A stretch of 64,000 bases of DNA, from the NCBI GenBank assembly GCA_031180725.1, contig JAPSLO010000002.1, positions 516,925-580,924 on the forward strand, given 5' to 3'. A model generated the notes under the pieces. The model searched no databases and had not been told where the DNA came from. It worked only from the letters and a program-made list of their open reading frames with translations. Positions 21,928-29,717 of the stretch are shown here, in pieces. The translations under genes were made by a program, and so were the position numbers. Source of the DNA: Roseomonas sp. Its GTDB lineage: Bacteria > Pseudomonadota > Alphaproteobacteria > Acetobacterales > Acetobacteraceae. Position 1 is the stretch's first letter. Each line of letters opens with the position of its first letter.

Positions 21928-22935
21928 TCAGCCGGCCTGGATGCCGGCGCGCCGGATAACCTCGCCCCATTTGGCGGCCTCGGATCGCAGCAGTTCGCCC
22001 AGTTCCTCCGGCGTGCTGGACACGGGGCGGCTGGCGCCCGCGGCACGCAGCCGCTCGATGACCACGGGAGAGGCCAGGACCTTCACCAGCGCCTGGTTCA
22101 GCCGGTCGATGATCGGCCGCGGCGTGCCGGCGCGGACGCAGATGTAGTTCACCACCGTCACCTCGTAGCCGGGCAGCGTGGCCGCCACCGGTGGAAGTTC
22201 CGGCGTATCCGGCATGGGTTCCAGGCTCGTCACGGCGATGGGCCGCAGGCTTCCCGCCTGGATCAGCGGCAGCATCGGCCCGTAGCTGTCGATCGAGATG
22301 GAGACTCGCCCCGCCGCGACATCCTGCAGTGCCGGGCCGGTGCCGCGATAAGGCACGTGGTTCATCCGGATGCCGGCCTGCATGCATAGCAGCTCACCAG
22401 CCAGGTGGCTGCCCGCGCCGATGCCGGAGCTTGCATAGGTCAGTTGCCCGGGTCGTGCTTTCGCCAGCTCGATCAGCTCCGCCACGTTGCGCACGGGCAT
22501 GTCGCGCCCCACCGCCATGCAGTAGGCGCCCTTGGTGAGCAGGCTGACCGGCGCGAAATCCTTGGCCGCGTCATAGGGCATGGAGGCCATGAGGAAGGGA
22601 TTGGTGATCAGCGGCCCGGGCGTGCCGTAGAGCAGCGTGTAGCCATCCGCCGGCGCCTGGGCGACCGCCGCCGCGCCGATGGTGCCGCCGGCGCCGCCGC
22701 GGTTCTCGATGACGATGGTCTGGCCGAGTTCCTGGCCCAGCGGCTCGGCCACGATGCGGGCATTCAGATCGGCACCGCCGCCGGGCACGAAGGGGACGAT
22801 CATGCGAAGCGGCCTGGCGGGCCAGGCCTGCGCCATGGCGCCGAAGGCGGGAAGCGCCAGGGACGCCGCGGCCCCGAGGAATGTCCGGCGGCCGGCGACG
22901 AGACCGCCGGCACGCCCATGGCTGCGCTTGAGCAT
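21928..22935 (-). CDS. Tripartite tricarboxylate (Bug/TctC) receptor 1
   Basis: 335 aa from the ATG at 22935, which has GGAGGA about 10 nt upstream. It has a Tat-style signal (GRRTFLGAAASLALP to AMAQA). The mature start PARPLRMIVPFVPGGGADLNAR and the loop NRGGAGGTIGAAAVAQAPADGYTLL are the Bug family signature. These periplasmic receptors bind carboxylates for TctAB permeases, or work as sensors; no TctA or TctB is nearby. A TetR-like operator (22974-22989) covers its promoter region. It is probably co-regulated with the acyl-CoA genes and delivers their substrate (inference). Confidence 0.9.
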   Translation of the reverse strand: MLKRSHGRAGGLVAGRRTFLGAAASLALPAFGAMAQAWPARPLRMIVPFVPGGGADLNARIVAEPLGQELGQTIVIENRGGAGGTIGAAAVAQAPADGYTLLYGTPGPLITNPFLMASMPYDAAKDFAPVSLLTKGAYCMAVGRDMPVRNVAELIELAKARPGQLTYASSGIGAGSHLAGELLCMQAGIRMNHVPYRGTGPALQDVAAGRVSISIDSYGPMLPLIQAGSLRPIAVTSLEPMPDTPELPPVAATLPGYEVTVVNYICVRAGTPRPIIDRLNQALVKVLASPVVIERLRAAGASRPVSSTPEELGELLRSEAAKWGEVIRRAGIQAG

Positions 22936-22973
22936 GCTACCGAATCCTCCCATGCGGCCGTCACCGCGGCCTG

Positions 22974-22989
22974 CCGACCGATCGGTCGG
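22974..22989. promoter_or_regulatory. TetR-like operator 2
   Basis: CCGACCGATCGGTCGG is a perfect 16-bp palindrome between the divergent Bug receptor (minus) and SBP (plus) genes. Confidence 0.78.
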
Positions 22990-23070
22990 CTTGTGGCGGA
23001 AAGTAAGGCCGGGATCGGGCAGGGCGCAATGGGCTTGCACCGGACAGGGGCGCCCTCTAGCGTCCTCGAC

Positions 23071-23084
23071 CGAACGATCGGTCG
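23071..23084. promoter_or_regulatory. TetR-like operator 3
   Basis: CGAACGATCGGTCG matches the operator-2 core with one mismatch and the same 2-bp spacing, 59 bp before the SBP start at 23143. Confidence 0.65.
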
Positions 23085-23142
23085 AAGCCGCGGCGCTGCC
23101 TTCCGGGGACGGCGCCGAAGGCGCGCCGGGGAGGAGAGGTCC

Positions 23143-24732
23143 ATGTTCCGCCGCCATCGCATGCGCGCGTCGCGCGCGGTTGCCCTGGGTGCCGTTCTGG
23201 GTCTTGCGGCCCAAGGAGCGGCGGCACAGACGCTGACCATGGGCATGGGCTCGCCCGTCTCCTCCCTCGATCCGCACTACCACCAGCTTCGCTCCAATGC
23301 GGAAGTGTCGCAGATGCTGTTCGACACGCTGCTGCACACGGATGCGAAGGCGCAGCTTGCGCCCGGCATGGCCGAGAGCTGGCGCCCGGTGGGCGAGAAC
23401 ATCTGGGAATTCACCCTGCGCGACGGCCTTCGCTTCCACGATGGCCGCCCCTTCACCACCGACGACATCGCCTTCACGATCGAGCGCATCCCGACCGTTA
23501 CCGGCCCTGGCGCCTCCTATGCCACCCATGTGCGGCCGGTGCGGCGCGTGGAGATCGTGGATGCGCGCACCGTCCGGCTGCACACGGATGGTCCCTTCCC
23601 ACTGCTGCCGGTCTATTTCAGTCAGGTCTTCATGCTGGGCCGGGCACAGCATGCCGGCGCCTCCACGGCCGATTACAATTCCGGCCGCGCCACCATCGGC
23701 ACTGGTCCCTTCCGCCTGGTCTCCCATGCGCAGGGCGACAGGATCACCCTCGGCCGGAACGACGCCTGGTGGGGCGAGAAGCCGCATTGGGCCAGCGTGA
23801 CCTACCGCATGATCACCAATGACGCGGCGCGGATGTCGGCGCTGCTGGCCGGCGATGTGGACTTCATCGACCAGGTGCCGACCTCTGATCTCGGCCGGTT
23901 GCGTCAGGACAGCCGTTTCCGCCTGGCGGAGACGACCAGCCTGCGCACCATGTACATCACCCTGGATTCCACGCGCCCGGCGCCGGTGCCGCAGCTGAAC
24001 GGCCCGAACGGCGCGCCGCTGGAGGCCAATCCCCTGGCCGATCCGCGCGTGCGCCGAGCCCTCTCCCTGGCCATCGACCGGCGCCTGCTGGTGGAACGCG
24101 TGATGGAGGGCGCCGCGCTGGCCAGCATGCAGTTCCTGCCCCCCGGCGCCTACAGCCATATCCCCGACATGCCGGTGCCGGCGGCGGATCCGGAGACGGC
24201 GCGCGCCCTGCTGGTGCAGGCCGGTTATCCGCAGGGTTTCCAGATCACGCTCGGCGGGTCCAACGACCGCTACATGAACGATGCGCGCGTGGTGCAGGCG
24301 GTGGGGCAGATGTGGGCGCGGATCGGCGTGCGTACCACGGTCGAAGCCCAGCCCTACGCCACCTTCATCACGCGCGCGACGCGGCGGGAATTTCCGGCGG
24401 CGCTGCTGAGCTGGGGCAATTCCACCGGCGAAGCTTCGGTGGTGCTCAATTCCGTGCTGCGCACCGTGAACCGCGACCGCGGGCACGGCGCCGCCAACCG
24501 GGTGCAGTATTCCAACCCCGCGATGGACCGCCTGCTGGCAGCGGCGGAGGTCGAGATGGATACGGCGCGGCGCGAGGAGCTGCTACGCCAGGCCCAGCGC
24601 ACCGCGCTGGAGGATGCGGCCCTCCTGCCGCTTTATCTGCAGGCCGCAATCTGGGCCATGCGCAGCGGCCTCACCTACGAGGCGAGGGCCGACGAGCGGA
24701 ACGACCCCGGCGCCGTCCGGCCCGCCCGGTAG
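23143..24732 (+). CDS. ABC transporter substrate-binding protein, family 5 (peptide/opine/nickel type)
   Basis: 529 aa from the ATG at 23143 with GAGGAGAGG upstream. It has a signal peptide ending GAAAQT. The SBP_bac_5 pattern is clear: SLDPHYHQL near the start, LAPGMAESWRPVGENIWEFTLRDGLRFHDG (span), the conserved NDAWWG, and LADPRVRRALSLAIDR. Such proteins deliver oligopeptides or other large solutes to DppBCDF-type permeases, but none is adjacent. It is divergent from a Bug receptor across two TetR-like operators. Ligand unknown. Confidence 0.9.
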   Translation: MFRRHRMRASRAVALGAVLGLAAQGAAAQTLTMGMGSPVSSLDPHYHQLRSNAEVSQMLFDTLLHTDAKAQLAPGMAESWRPVGENIWEFTLRDGLRFHDGRPFTTDDIAFTIERIPTVTGPGASYATHVRPVRRVEIVDARTVRLHTDGPFPLLPVYFSQVFMLGRAQHAGASTADYNSGRATIGTGPFRLVSHAQGDRITLGRNDAWWGEKPHWASVTYRMITNDAARMSALLAGDVDFIDQVPTSDLGRLRQDSRFRLAETTSLRTMYITLDSTRPAPVPQLNGPNGAPLEANPLADPRVRRALSLAIDRRLLVERVMEGAALASMQFLPPGAYSHIPDMPVPAADPETARALLVQAGYPQGFQITLGGSNDRYMNDARVVQAVGQMWARIGVRTTVEAQPYATFITRATRREFPAALLSWGNSTGEASVVLNSVLRTVNRDRGHGAANRVQYSNPAMDRLLAAAEVEMDTARREELLRQAQRTALEDAALLPLYLQAAIWAMRSGLTYEARADERNDPGAVRPAR

Positions 24733-24774
24733 TCAGCGGCGCAGCCTGCGGGCTGCGCATCGCCACCGCGCGTG

Positions 24775-24799
24775 TCATCCTTGCGCCGCGCAAGGATGA
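24775..24799 (+). promoter_or_regulatory. Hairpin sequestering the next ribosome site
   Basis: TCATCCTTGCG (24775-24785), loop CCG, CGCAAGGATGA (24789-24799): a perfect 11-bp stem. The right arm contains AAGGA, the only ribosome-site candidate for the ATG at 24806. It could act as an end for the SBP message or hold back translation of the next gene. Confidence 0.55.
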
Positions 24800-24805
24800 T
24801 TCCCC

Positions 24806-25519
24806 ATGAGCCATCGGCCGGCCATCGGCACCATCACACCCTCCTCCAACCGTGCGGTGGAGCGCACGTTGGCGGCGCTGCTGCCGTATTTCCCTGGCAT
24901 CGATTCCTGCGTCGCCCGCATCACCTTCTATGGCTCCGGCATCGGCCAGCCGAAGGATGGCTATGACGCGGAACCTTATCGCCAGGCGGCGTGGCAGCTG
25001 GGCCATGCCGGCGTCGGCGTGGTCTGCTGGAATGGCACGCGCGGCGCGGGGCTGGGCCTGGATGCCGACCGGGCGCTCTGCGCCGCCATGTCCGATGCGG
25101 CGGGCTGCAAGGCCACTACGGCCAGCCTGGGCACGGCAGCGCTGCTGAAGCGCCTCGGCGCAGGTCGCATTGGCATCGTCACGCCGGGCCCGGCGGCTGC
25201 TGCCAAGCAGGCCGCCGCCGGCTTTGGCCTCTCCCTCGCCGGCGCGAAGGCCATGGGGCTGACGGACAATGCCGCTTCCGCTGCCGTGCCGCCGGAGCGC
25301 ATCAACTTCCTGGCGCGCGAGCTGGCTGCGGAGGTGAGGCCCGACGCCATCCTGATCTGGAGCACGAACCTGACGGGCTGGATGACCATGGCGCCGCTGG
25401 AGGCGGAGCTGGGCATCCCGGTGATCGATTCCGCCGCCGCCGGATTCTGGGCCTGCCTGGATGCGCTCGGCATGGATCCGACGCCAGCGGCGAAGCTGGG
25501 CCGGATCTTCGCCTGCTAG
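24806..25519 (+). CDS. Asp/Glu racemase superfamily protein (maleate isomerase / arylmalonate decarboxylase-like)
   Basis: A 237-aa two-domain protein. It begins RPAIGTITPSSNRAVERTL, the N-terminal glycine/serine/Asn pocket typical of maleate isomerase-like enzymes. The first catalytic Cys position appears in GVVCWNGTRG (about residue 75); the second expected Cys position has TNLTGW (about residue 191). Family members racemise, isomerise or decarboxylate small diacids. It is next to tricarballylate-type genes, so a role in C4-C6 carboxylate metabolism is plausible. Exact reaction unknown. Confidence 0.75.
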   Translation: MSHRPAIGTITPSSNRAVERTLAALLPYFPGIDSCVARITFYGSGIGQPKDGYDAEPYRQAAWQLGHAGVGVVCWNGTRGAGLGLDADRALCAAMSDAAGCKATTASLGTAALLKRLGAGRIGIVTPGPAAAAKQAAAGFGLSLAGAKAMGLTDNAASAAVPPERINFLARELAAEVRPDAILIWSTNLTGWMTMAPLEAELGIPVIDSAAAGFWACLDALGMDPTPAAKLGRIFAC

Positions 25520-25527
25520 CGCACGGC

Positions 25528-26652
25528 TTATCGCACCGCGCGCTTCTCCACCGCGTTCCGCAGCAGCGCCAGGCTGCGGTACACACCATGCACCATCTTC
25601 GAGTACGGCAGCGCCACGAAGAAGGCCAGCACCAGGCCCAGATGGAAGGCCAGCAGGATGCCCATGGCGCCGGTGTGGCGCACGGCCAGCAGCAGCAGGC
25701 CGGTGGCGCTGATCAAGAACAGCAGCGCCAGGATGGCATATTCCCCGCCCATGAGCTGGCGCGCCACCGGCACGGGGTCGGTCACGATCTTCACCCAGGT
25801 CAGCCCTGCCGTGCCGATGCACAGCAGCACGCCACCCCAGGTGCCCAGCTGCACCGGAAGGCTCCAGAAGGGATAGGGCGCGGGGTGGCCGATGAAGTGG
25901 TCATACACGGTCGCCACCGAAGTCGCCGCGAAGCACAGGAAGAAGCCGTAGAACATGGCGTGGTGCAGCCAGCGTCGCGTCATTGCGAAGCGGTCGTCGA
26001 AATCGTTGCAGCCATGCCCGCCGCCGCCCAGGTTGCGCAGGGTCAGCACATCCGCCGTGGCCTCCGCGGCCGGCGCCGGGCCCACACTGCCGCCGCCCGC
26101 GCGGCCCGTGCCGCGCCAGTAGCGGATGCCGCCCATCACCAGCGCCAGCAGCGCATAGAGGAAGGTCGCCCCGGACAGCAGCACCATCAGCCACCAGGGG
26201 ATCACGCGATAGAAGGCGCCCGGCCCGGTATGGCTGCCCCAGAGCACGTCGGGGTCCTTGATCGCCACGGCCAGAACCATCGCCAGCGTGGCGAAGACCG
26301 CGGCCAGCAGCGTCACCAGCGTGCCATTGCGCTCAAAGAATTTCCCCGCGCCGCTGGGCCAGGCGAAGGTCGCATAGCTTTCCTGCCGGATCGTCGCGAA
26401 GGTGGCGGGGATATTGATGTCGAAGGCGTGCGGCGGCGCATACTGGCAGGCGTGGTAGCAGCCCTTGCAGTTGTGGCAGAGATTGGCCAGGTGCGTCAGG
26501 TCCGCCACACTGAAGTCGCGCCGCATCGCCATGGCGGGGAACACCGCGCAATAGCTCTCGCAATAGCGGCAGGCATTGCACACCGCCATCTGGCGGCGCG
26601 CATGCGCAATGGCATCGGATTCCTGCATCAGCGGCTGTTCAGTTGCGGACAT
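25528..26652 (-). CDS. tcuB: TcuB/CitB-like membrane electron-transfer protein
   Basis: 374 aa. Two cysteine clusters, CNACRYCESYC (about 25-35) and CHNCKGCYHAC (about 59-69), ligate iron-sulphur centres. Five or six membrane helices follow, with histidines suited to haem. It matches TcuB/CitB, which reoxidises the flavoprotein TcuA and passes electrons to the quinone pool. It starts 14 nt inside the tcuA end and is convergent with the racemase-like gene. The symbol is given on family and tcuAB order. Confidence 0.88.
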   Translation of the reverse strand: MSATEQPLMQESDAIAHARRQMAVCNACRYCESYCAVFPAMAMRRDFSVADLTHLANLCHNCKGCYHACQYAPPHAFDINIPATFATIRQESYATFAWPSGAGKFFERNGTLVTLLAAVFATLAMVLAVAIKDPDVLWGSHTGPGAFYRVIPWWLMVLLSGATFLYALLALVMGGIRYWRGTGRAGGGSVGPAPAAEATADVLTLRNLGGGGHGCNDFDDRFAMTRRWLHHAMFYGFFLCFAATSVATVYDHFIGHPAPYPFWSLPVQLGTWGGVLLCIGTAGLTWVKIVTDPVPVARQLMGGEYAILALLFLISATGLLLLAVRHTGAMGILLAFHLGLVLAFFVALPYSKMVHGVYRSLALLRNAVEKRAVR

Positions 26653-28042
26653 GGCGCGCGGCCTCCTCGCCGGCGATGCGGCCGAACACGGTTCCCATGG
26701 TCATGCCGAAGCCGGCCAGGTAACCCTGGCCCAGGATGTTGCCCGACATGATCTCGCCCGAAGCGAAGAGATTCGCCGAAGGCTTGCCATCCGCCATGAT
26801 CACCCGCGCGCGGTCATTCACCTTCAGGGCCAGGAAGGTGAAGGTGATGCCGACCCGCAGGGGATGGCAGATGAAGGGGGGTTTCTCGATGCGGCGGGCC
26901 CAATGCGTTTTCTCGGGCGTCAGGCCGCTGGTGCGGCAATCATCCAGCTTGCCGCCCTGGAAGGTGCCGGGCTGGACGGCAGCATTGTACTCGGCCACGA
27001 CGCGTTCCAGCTTGCCGGCATCGATCCCGGCCATCCCGGCCAGCTCCGCGATGCTGTTCGCCTTATAGGGCGGGAAGACGCTGGGCAGGTAATCCATCTC
27101 CGCCTGGCTGTCGGTGATGGCGAAGGCCACCTGCCCCGGCTGCTGCGCGATCAGCCGGCCCCAGATGGCGTAGCGCTTGGGCCAGACATCCTCGCCTTCG
27201 TCGTAGAAGCGCTCGACATTGCGGTTCACCACGATGGCATAGGGCACGCAGTCCAGCCGCATGGCCAGGCCGCCATCCTCCATCGGCGCTCGGGCGTCAT
27301 TGGCCACGGCATGGAACTGGGTGGGGTCGCCCACCTGCTGCACGCCCTGCGCCAGCAGGTCCTTCAGCACCGTTCCCTGGGCATAGGTGGTCCCGCGGAT
27401 CTGGAACTGGTCCGCCGCATCGCCCCAGTACTGCCGCAGCCATTGCCGGTTGGCCTGGAAGCCGCCGCAGGCCGCGATCACCGCCTTGAAGCGGATGCGC
27501 TGCGGGAAACCCTGGTGCGAGACGATGGCCTCCGTCGCGTGGCCTTCCTGCATTTCGATGTGCTGGACCTCGGTTTGGTACAGAACCTCGATCCCCATGT
27601 CGCGCGCCCGGTTATACAGCGCGTTCAGCAGTGCCTTGCCGCCACCCAGGAAGAAGGCGTTGGTGCGGGAGAGCGAGAGCGTGCCGGACAACGAGGGCTG
27701 GAAGGTCACTCCGCATTCGCGCAGGAAGGCCGGGGCGTGCTGGCTGGCGCGGATGCACATCCGGGCCAGGTGCTCGTCCGTCTTGCCCGCGGTCACGCGC
27801 AGCAGATCATCCCAGTATTCCTCCTCCAGATAGCTCTCCACCTGCACATCGGTCGGCGCCGGGTGCAGGGCGCGCAGGTTGCGCGTATGGCGCGAATTGC
27901 CGCCGCGCATCGGCAAGGGCGCGTGCTCCGCCACGATCACGCTGGCCCCGGCCTTGCGGGCGCTGATGGCGGCGCAGAGCGCGGCATTGCCGCCCCCCAC
28001 CACGAGGACATCCCAGATGCGGTTGAAGTCTGGCATGGACAT
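26639..28042 (-). CDS. tcuA: FAD-dependent tricarballylate dehydrogenase-like protein
   Basis: 467 aa. The N-terminal dinucleotide fold is WDVLVVGGGNAALCAAISARK, a fumarate-reductase/succinate-dehydrogenase-type flavoprotein. The C-terminal segment LFASGEIMSGNILGQGYLAG closes the FAD site. TcuA oxidises tricarballylate to cis-aconitate. Partner tcuB follows with overlap. The ATG at 28042 has GTGGA 7 nt upstream, inside the palindrome shared with the divergent GntR gene. Substrate could be another tricarboxylate. Confidence 0.88.
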   Translation of the reverse strand: MSMPDFNRIWDVLVVGGGNAALCAAISARKAGASVIVAEHAPLPMRGGNSRHTRNLRALHPAPTDVQVESYLEEEYWDDLLRVTAGKTDEHLARMCIRASQHAPAFLRECGVTFQPSLSGTLSLSRTNAFFLGGGKALLNALYNRARDMGIEVLYQTEVQHIEMQEGHATEAIVSHQGFPQRIRFKAVIAACGGFQANRQWLRQYWGDAADQFQIRGTTYAQGTVLKDLLAQGVQQVGDPTQFHAVANDARAPMEDGGLAMRLDCVPYAIVVNRNVERFYDEGEDVWPKRYAIWGRLIAQQPGQVAFAITDSQAEMDYLPSVFPPYKANSIAELAGMAGIDAGKLERVVAEYNAAVQPGTFQGGKLDDCRTSGLTPEKTHWARRIEKPPFICHPLRVGITFTFLALKVNDRARVIMADGKPSANLFASGEIMSGNILGQGYLAGFGMTMGTVFGRIAGEEAARHVRN

Positions 28043-28046
28043 ATTA

Positions 28047-28062
28047 GTATCCACGTGGATAC
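28047..28062. promoter_or_regulatory. GntR-type operator, perfect 16-bp palindrome
   Basis: GTATCCACGTGGATAC lies exactly between the divergent starts at 28042 and 28067. Each arm supplies GTGGA at 7 nt from one start codon, so repressor binding and both ribosome sites coincide. With only 24 bp between starts, at least one promoter must extend into the opposite gene. Confidence 0.75.
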
Positions 28063-28066
28063 AGAT

Positions 28067-28771
28067 ATGTCCAGACGTCTTCGGACAGTTTCCATGGATC
28101 TTCCCCCCCGCGGTCTGGGCCAGGATGCCTATGACCGGATCCGCGCCGCGATCCGTACCGGCGTCCTGACCCCCGGCCTGCCCCTCACCGAGACCGAGCT
28201 GGCCAGCCGTTTCGGCATTTCCCGCACGCCCGTCCGCCAGGCGATCGCCCGATTGGAGGCGGAAGGGCTGCTGACCCGGGAAGGCCGGCGCGGCCTGGCC
28301 GTGACGCGCCCGGACCACGCCCAGATCATCGAACTCTATGTGATGCGCGAGATCCTGGAAGGCGCCGCCGCCCGCCTGGCCGCCCAGCACGCCACCGAAA
28401 CCGAGATCGAGGCGATGGCGGAATTGGTAGCCGCTGAGCCGCCTGCCTTCGGTGATGCGCAGCACCTGGCGCAGATCAACCAGCGCCTGCACGGGCTACT
28501 CTACCTGGCGGCTCATAACCGCTACCTGCTGCGCAGCCTGGAACAGCTCTCGGCCACCATCGCCCTGCTGCCCTCGCTGCTGACGGAAGGGGCGCGGGCC
28601 AAAGCCGCCCATGCGGAACACGAGGCCATTCTGGCTGCGCTGCGCCGGCGCGACGGCACGGCGGCCGAGGAGGCAGCGCGGCTGCATGCCCGCGCCGCGC
28701 AGCGCCACCGCTTGGCCTGGCTGGCGCGCATCCAGGGCGTGCCGGTGGCCGCCCCCGGGGGCGGGCCGTAG
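28067..28771 (+). CDS. GntR-family regulator (FCD type)
   Basis: 234 aa from the ATG at 28067; an alternative ATG at 28094 would give 225 aa. The winged helix lies at about 20-80 (YDRIRAAIRTG; TETELASRFGISRTPVRQAI; LTREGRRGLAV). An all-helical FCD effector domain follows, with metal-site histidines (NQRLHGLLY, HAEHEAIL). It probably represses tcuAB and itself through the shared palindrome and is released by a tricarboxylate (inference). Confidence 0.9.
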   Translation: MSRRLRTVSMDLPPRGLGQDAYDRIRAAIRTGVLTPGLPLTETELASRFGISRTPVRQAIARLEAEGLLTREGRRGLAVTRPDHAQIIELYVMREILEGAAARLAAQHATETEIEAMAELVAAEPPAFGDAQHLAQINQRLHGLLYLAAHNRYLLRSLEQLSATIALLPSLLTEGARAKAAHAEHEAILAALRRRDGTAAEEAARLHARAAQRHRLAWLARIQGVPVAAPGGGP

Positions 28772-28907
28772 GCATTTACCCTTCGTAGCACTTGAGATTC
28801 GCAGCGATATTGACGGGCCGAGCCGTGGTGGTGAATTGCGTGCGCCGCGAGCTATAGGGCAGATTTCACCGGGCCGAGCTTGAAAACACTCGACGGCAAT
28901 CGTGTTG

Positions 28908-29717
28908 TCAGCCTTGAGATGGTCCGGCCGCCGAGGATCTGCTAACCCAGTTGCCAATGGCACGAGCGACAAGGGCGCCGTAGTCAGCATTCATGTGAGT
29001 GTATTCCTCCTCGGTCTTGTCTGCGTCCAGACGCAAGCTGCCGCGATTAAAGATGGCGAGGGTATAACCGCTGGCTGCCAGCGTTTCCGCGGGTTGGGGG
29101 ATGAAGGTCATGCCAGCTTCCGCATAAGCGTCCACCGTGACCTGAGCGAAAATTCGGTGTGCGTCTACTACGCCCTCTGGATTCTGCTCGAGAGCCCTGA
29201 CAATGCGGCTATGCGGGTCACTATCCTGGCGAATGACAGTCTCGCTGCGCATGGGCAAAGCCGACACCGCGATATTGAGGCCAGCGAATGTCGACCTCAG
29301 GCCGCCGGGAACTCTCTTTCGGGCAATGTCGCGACAGAAGGCACGGAAAGCGGGCAATGACAGCAATGTCCCGGCTTGCGGCGGGACAGAACGCAGCCCA
29401 GCGACCCCGCAGGACAACAGCATCTCCAGCATAGCTGCGGCGTTGTAGTGCTGACCGATCACGGTAACATGGGTGAATTGCGCCAGGTCGCGCACCAGCT
29501 CGCCATTCACTGCACGCATGACAGCCAGACGTCGCTCCGGCAGGTCGCTTGTGTCATGCAGGCCGTAGATCGCTCCTTGTCCGCGGCTGAAGCGCGCGAA
29601 TACTGTGACGGGGGCTGCCAGGAAGTCGGCCTCAATTTGGGGGTACTCGGCAGCAACGGCCTTCCACCCCGCGTAGACAGCGGCAGTATGGGAACTGCCG
29701 ACGATCAGAAGCCGCAT
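28908..29717 (-). CDS. SGNH-like hydrolase-fold protein paired with a GSCFA protein
   Basis: 269 aa from the ATG at 29717; a GTG at 29720 is an alternative. It starts RLLIVGSSHTAAVYAGWKA, a block-I-like GxSH rather than the GDS of classical SGNH esterases, and has VIGQHYNAA in the middle. This resembles the cysteine-free GSCFA/SGNH relatives encoded near polysaccharide or surface genes. Base composition is lower in G+C than most of the window. It overlaps the upstream GSCFA gene by one base (TGATG). Function uncertain; acylation or deacylation of a surface glycan is possible. Confidence 0.65.
   Translation of the reverse strand: MRLLIVGSSHTAAVYAGWKAVAAEYPQIEADFLAAPVTVFARFSRGQGAIYGLHDTSDLPERRLAVMRAVNGELVRDLAQFTHVTVIGQHYNAAAMLEMLLSCGVAGLRSVPPQAGTLLSLPAFRAFCRDIARKRVPGGLRSTFAGLNIAVSALPMRSETVIRQDSDPHSRIVRALEQNPEGVVDAHRIFAQVTVDAYAEAGMTFIPQPAETLAASGYTLAIFNRGSLRLDADKTEEEYTHMNADYGALVARAIGNWVSRSSAAGPSQG

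Noticed and set aside
20092..22389. 765-codon plus-strand frame across the acyl-CoA genes
   Set aside because: Shadow of three well-supported minus-strand enzyme genes; His/Arg/Gln-rich product without family features.
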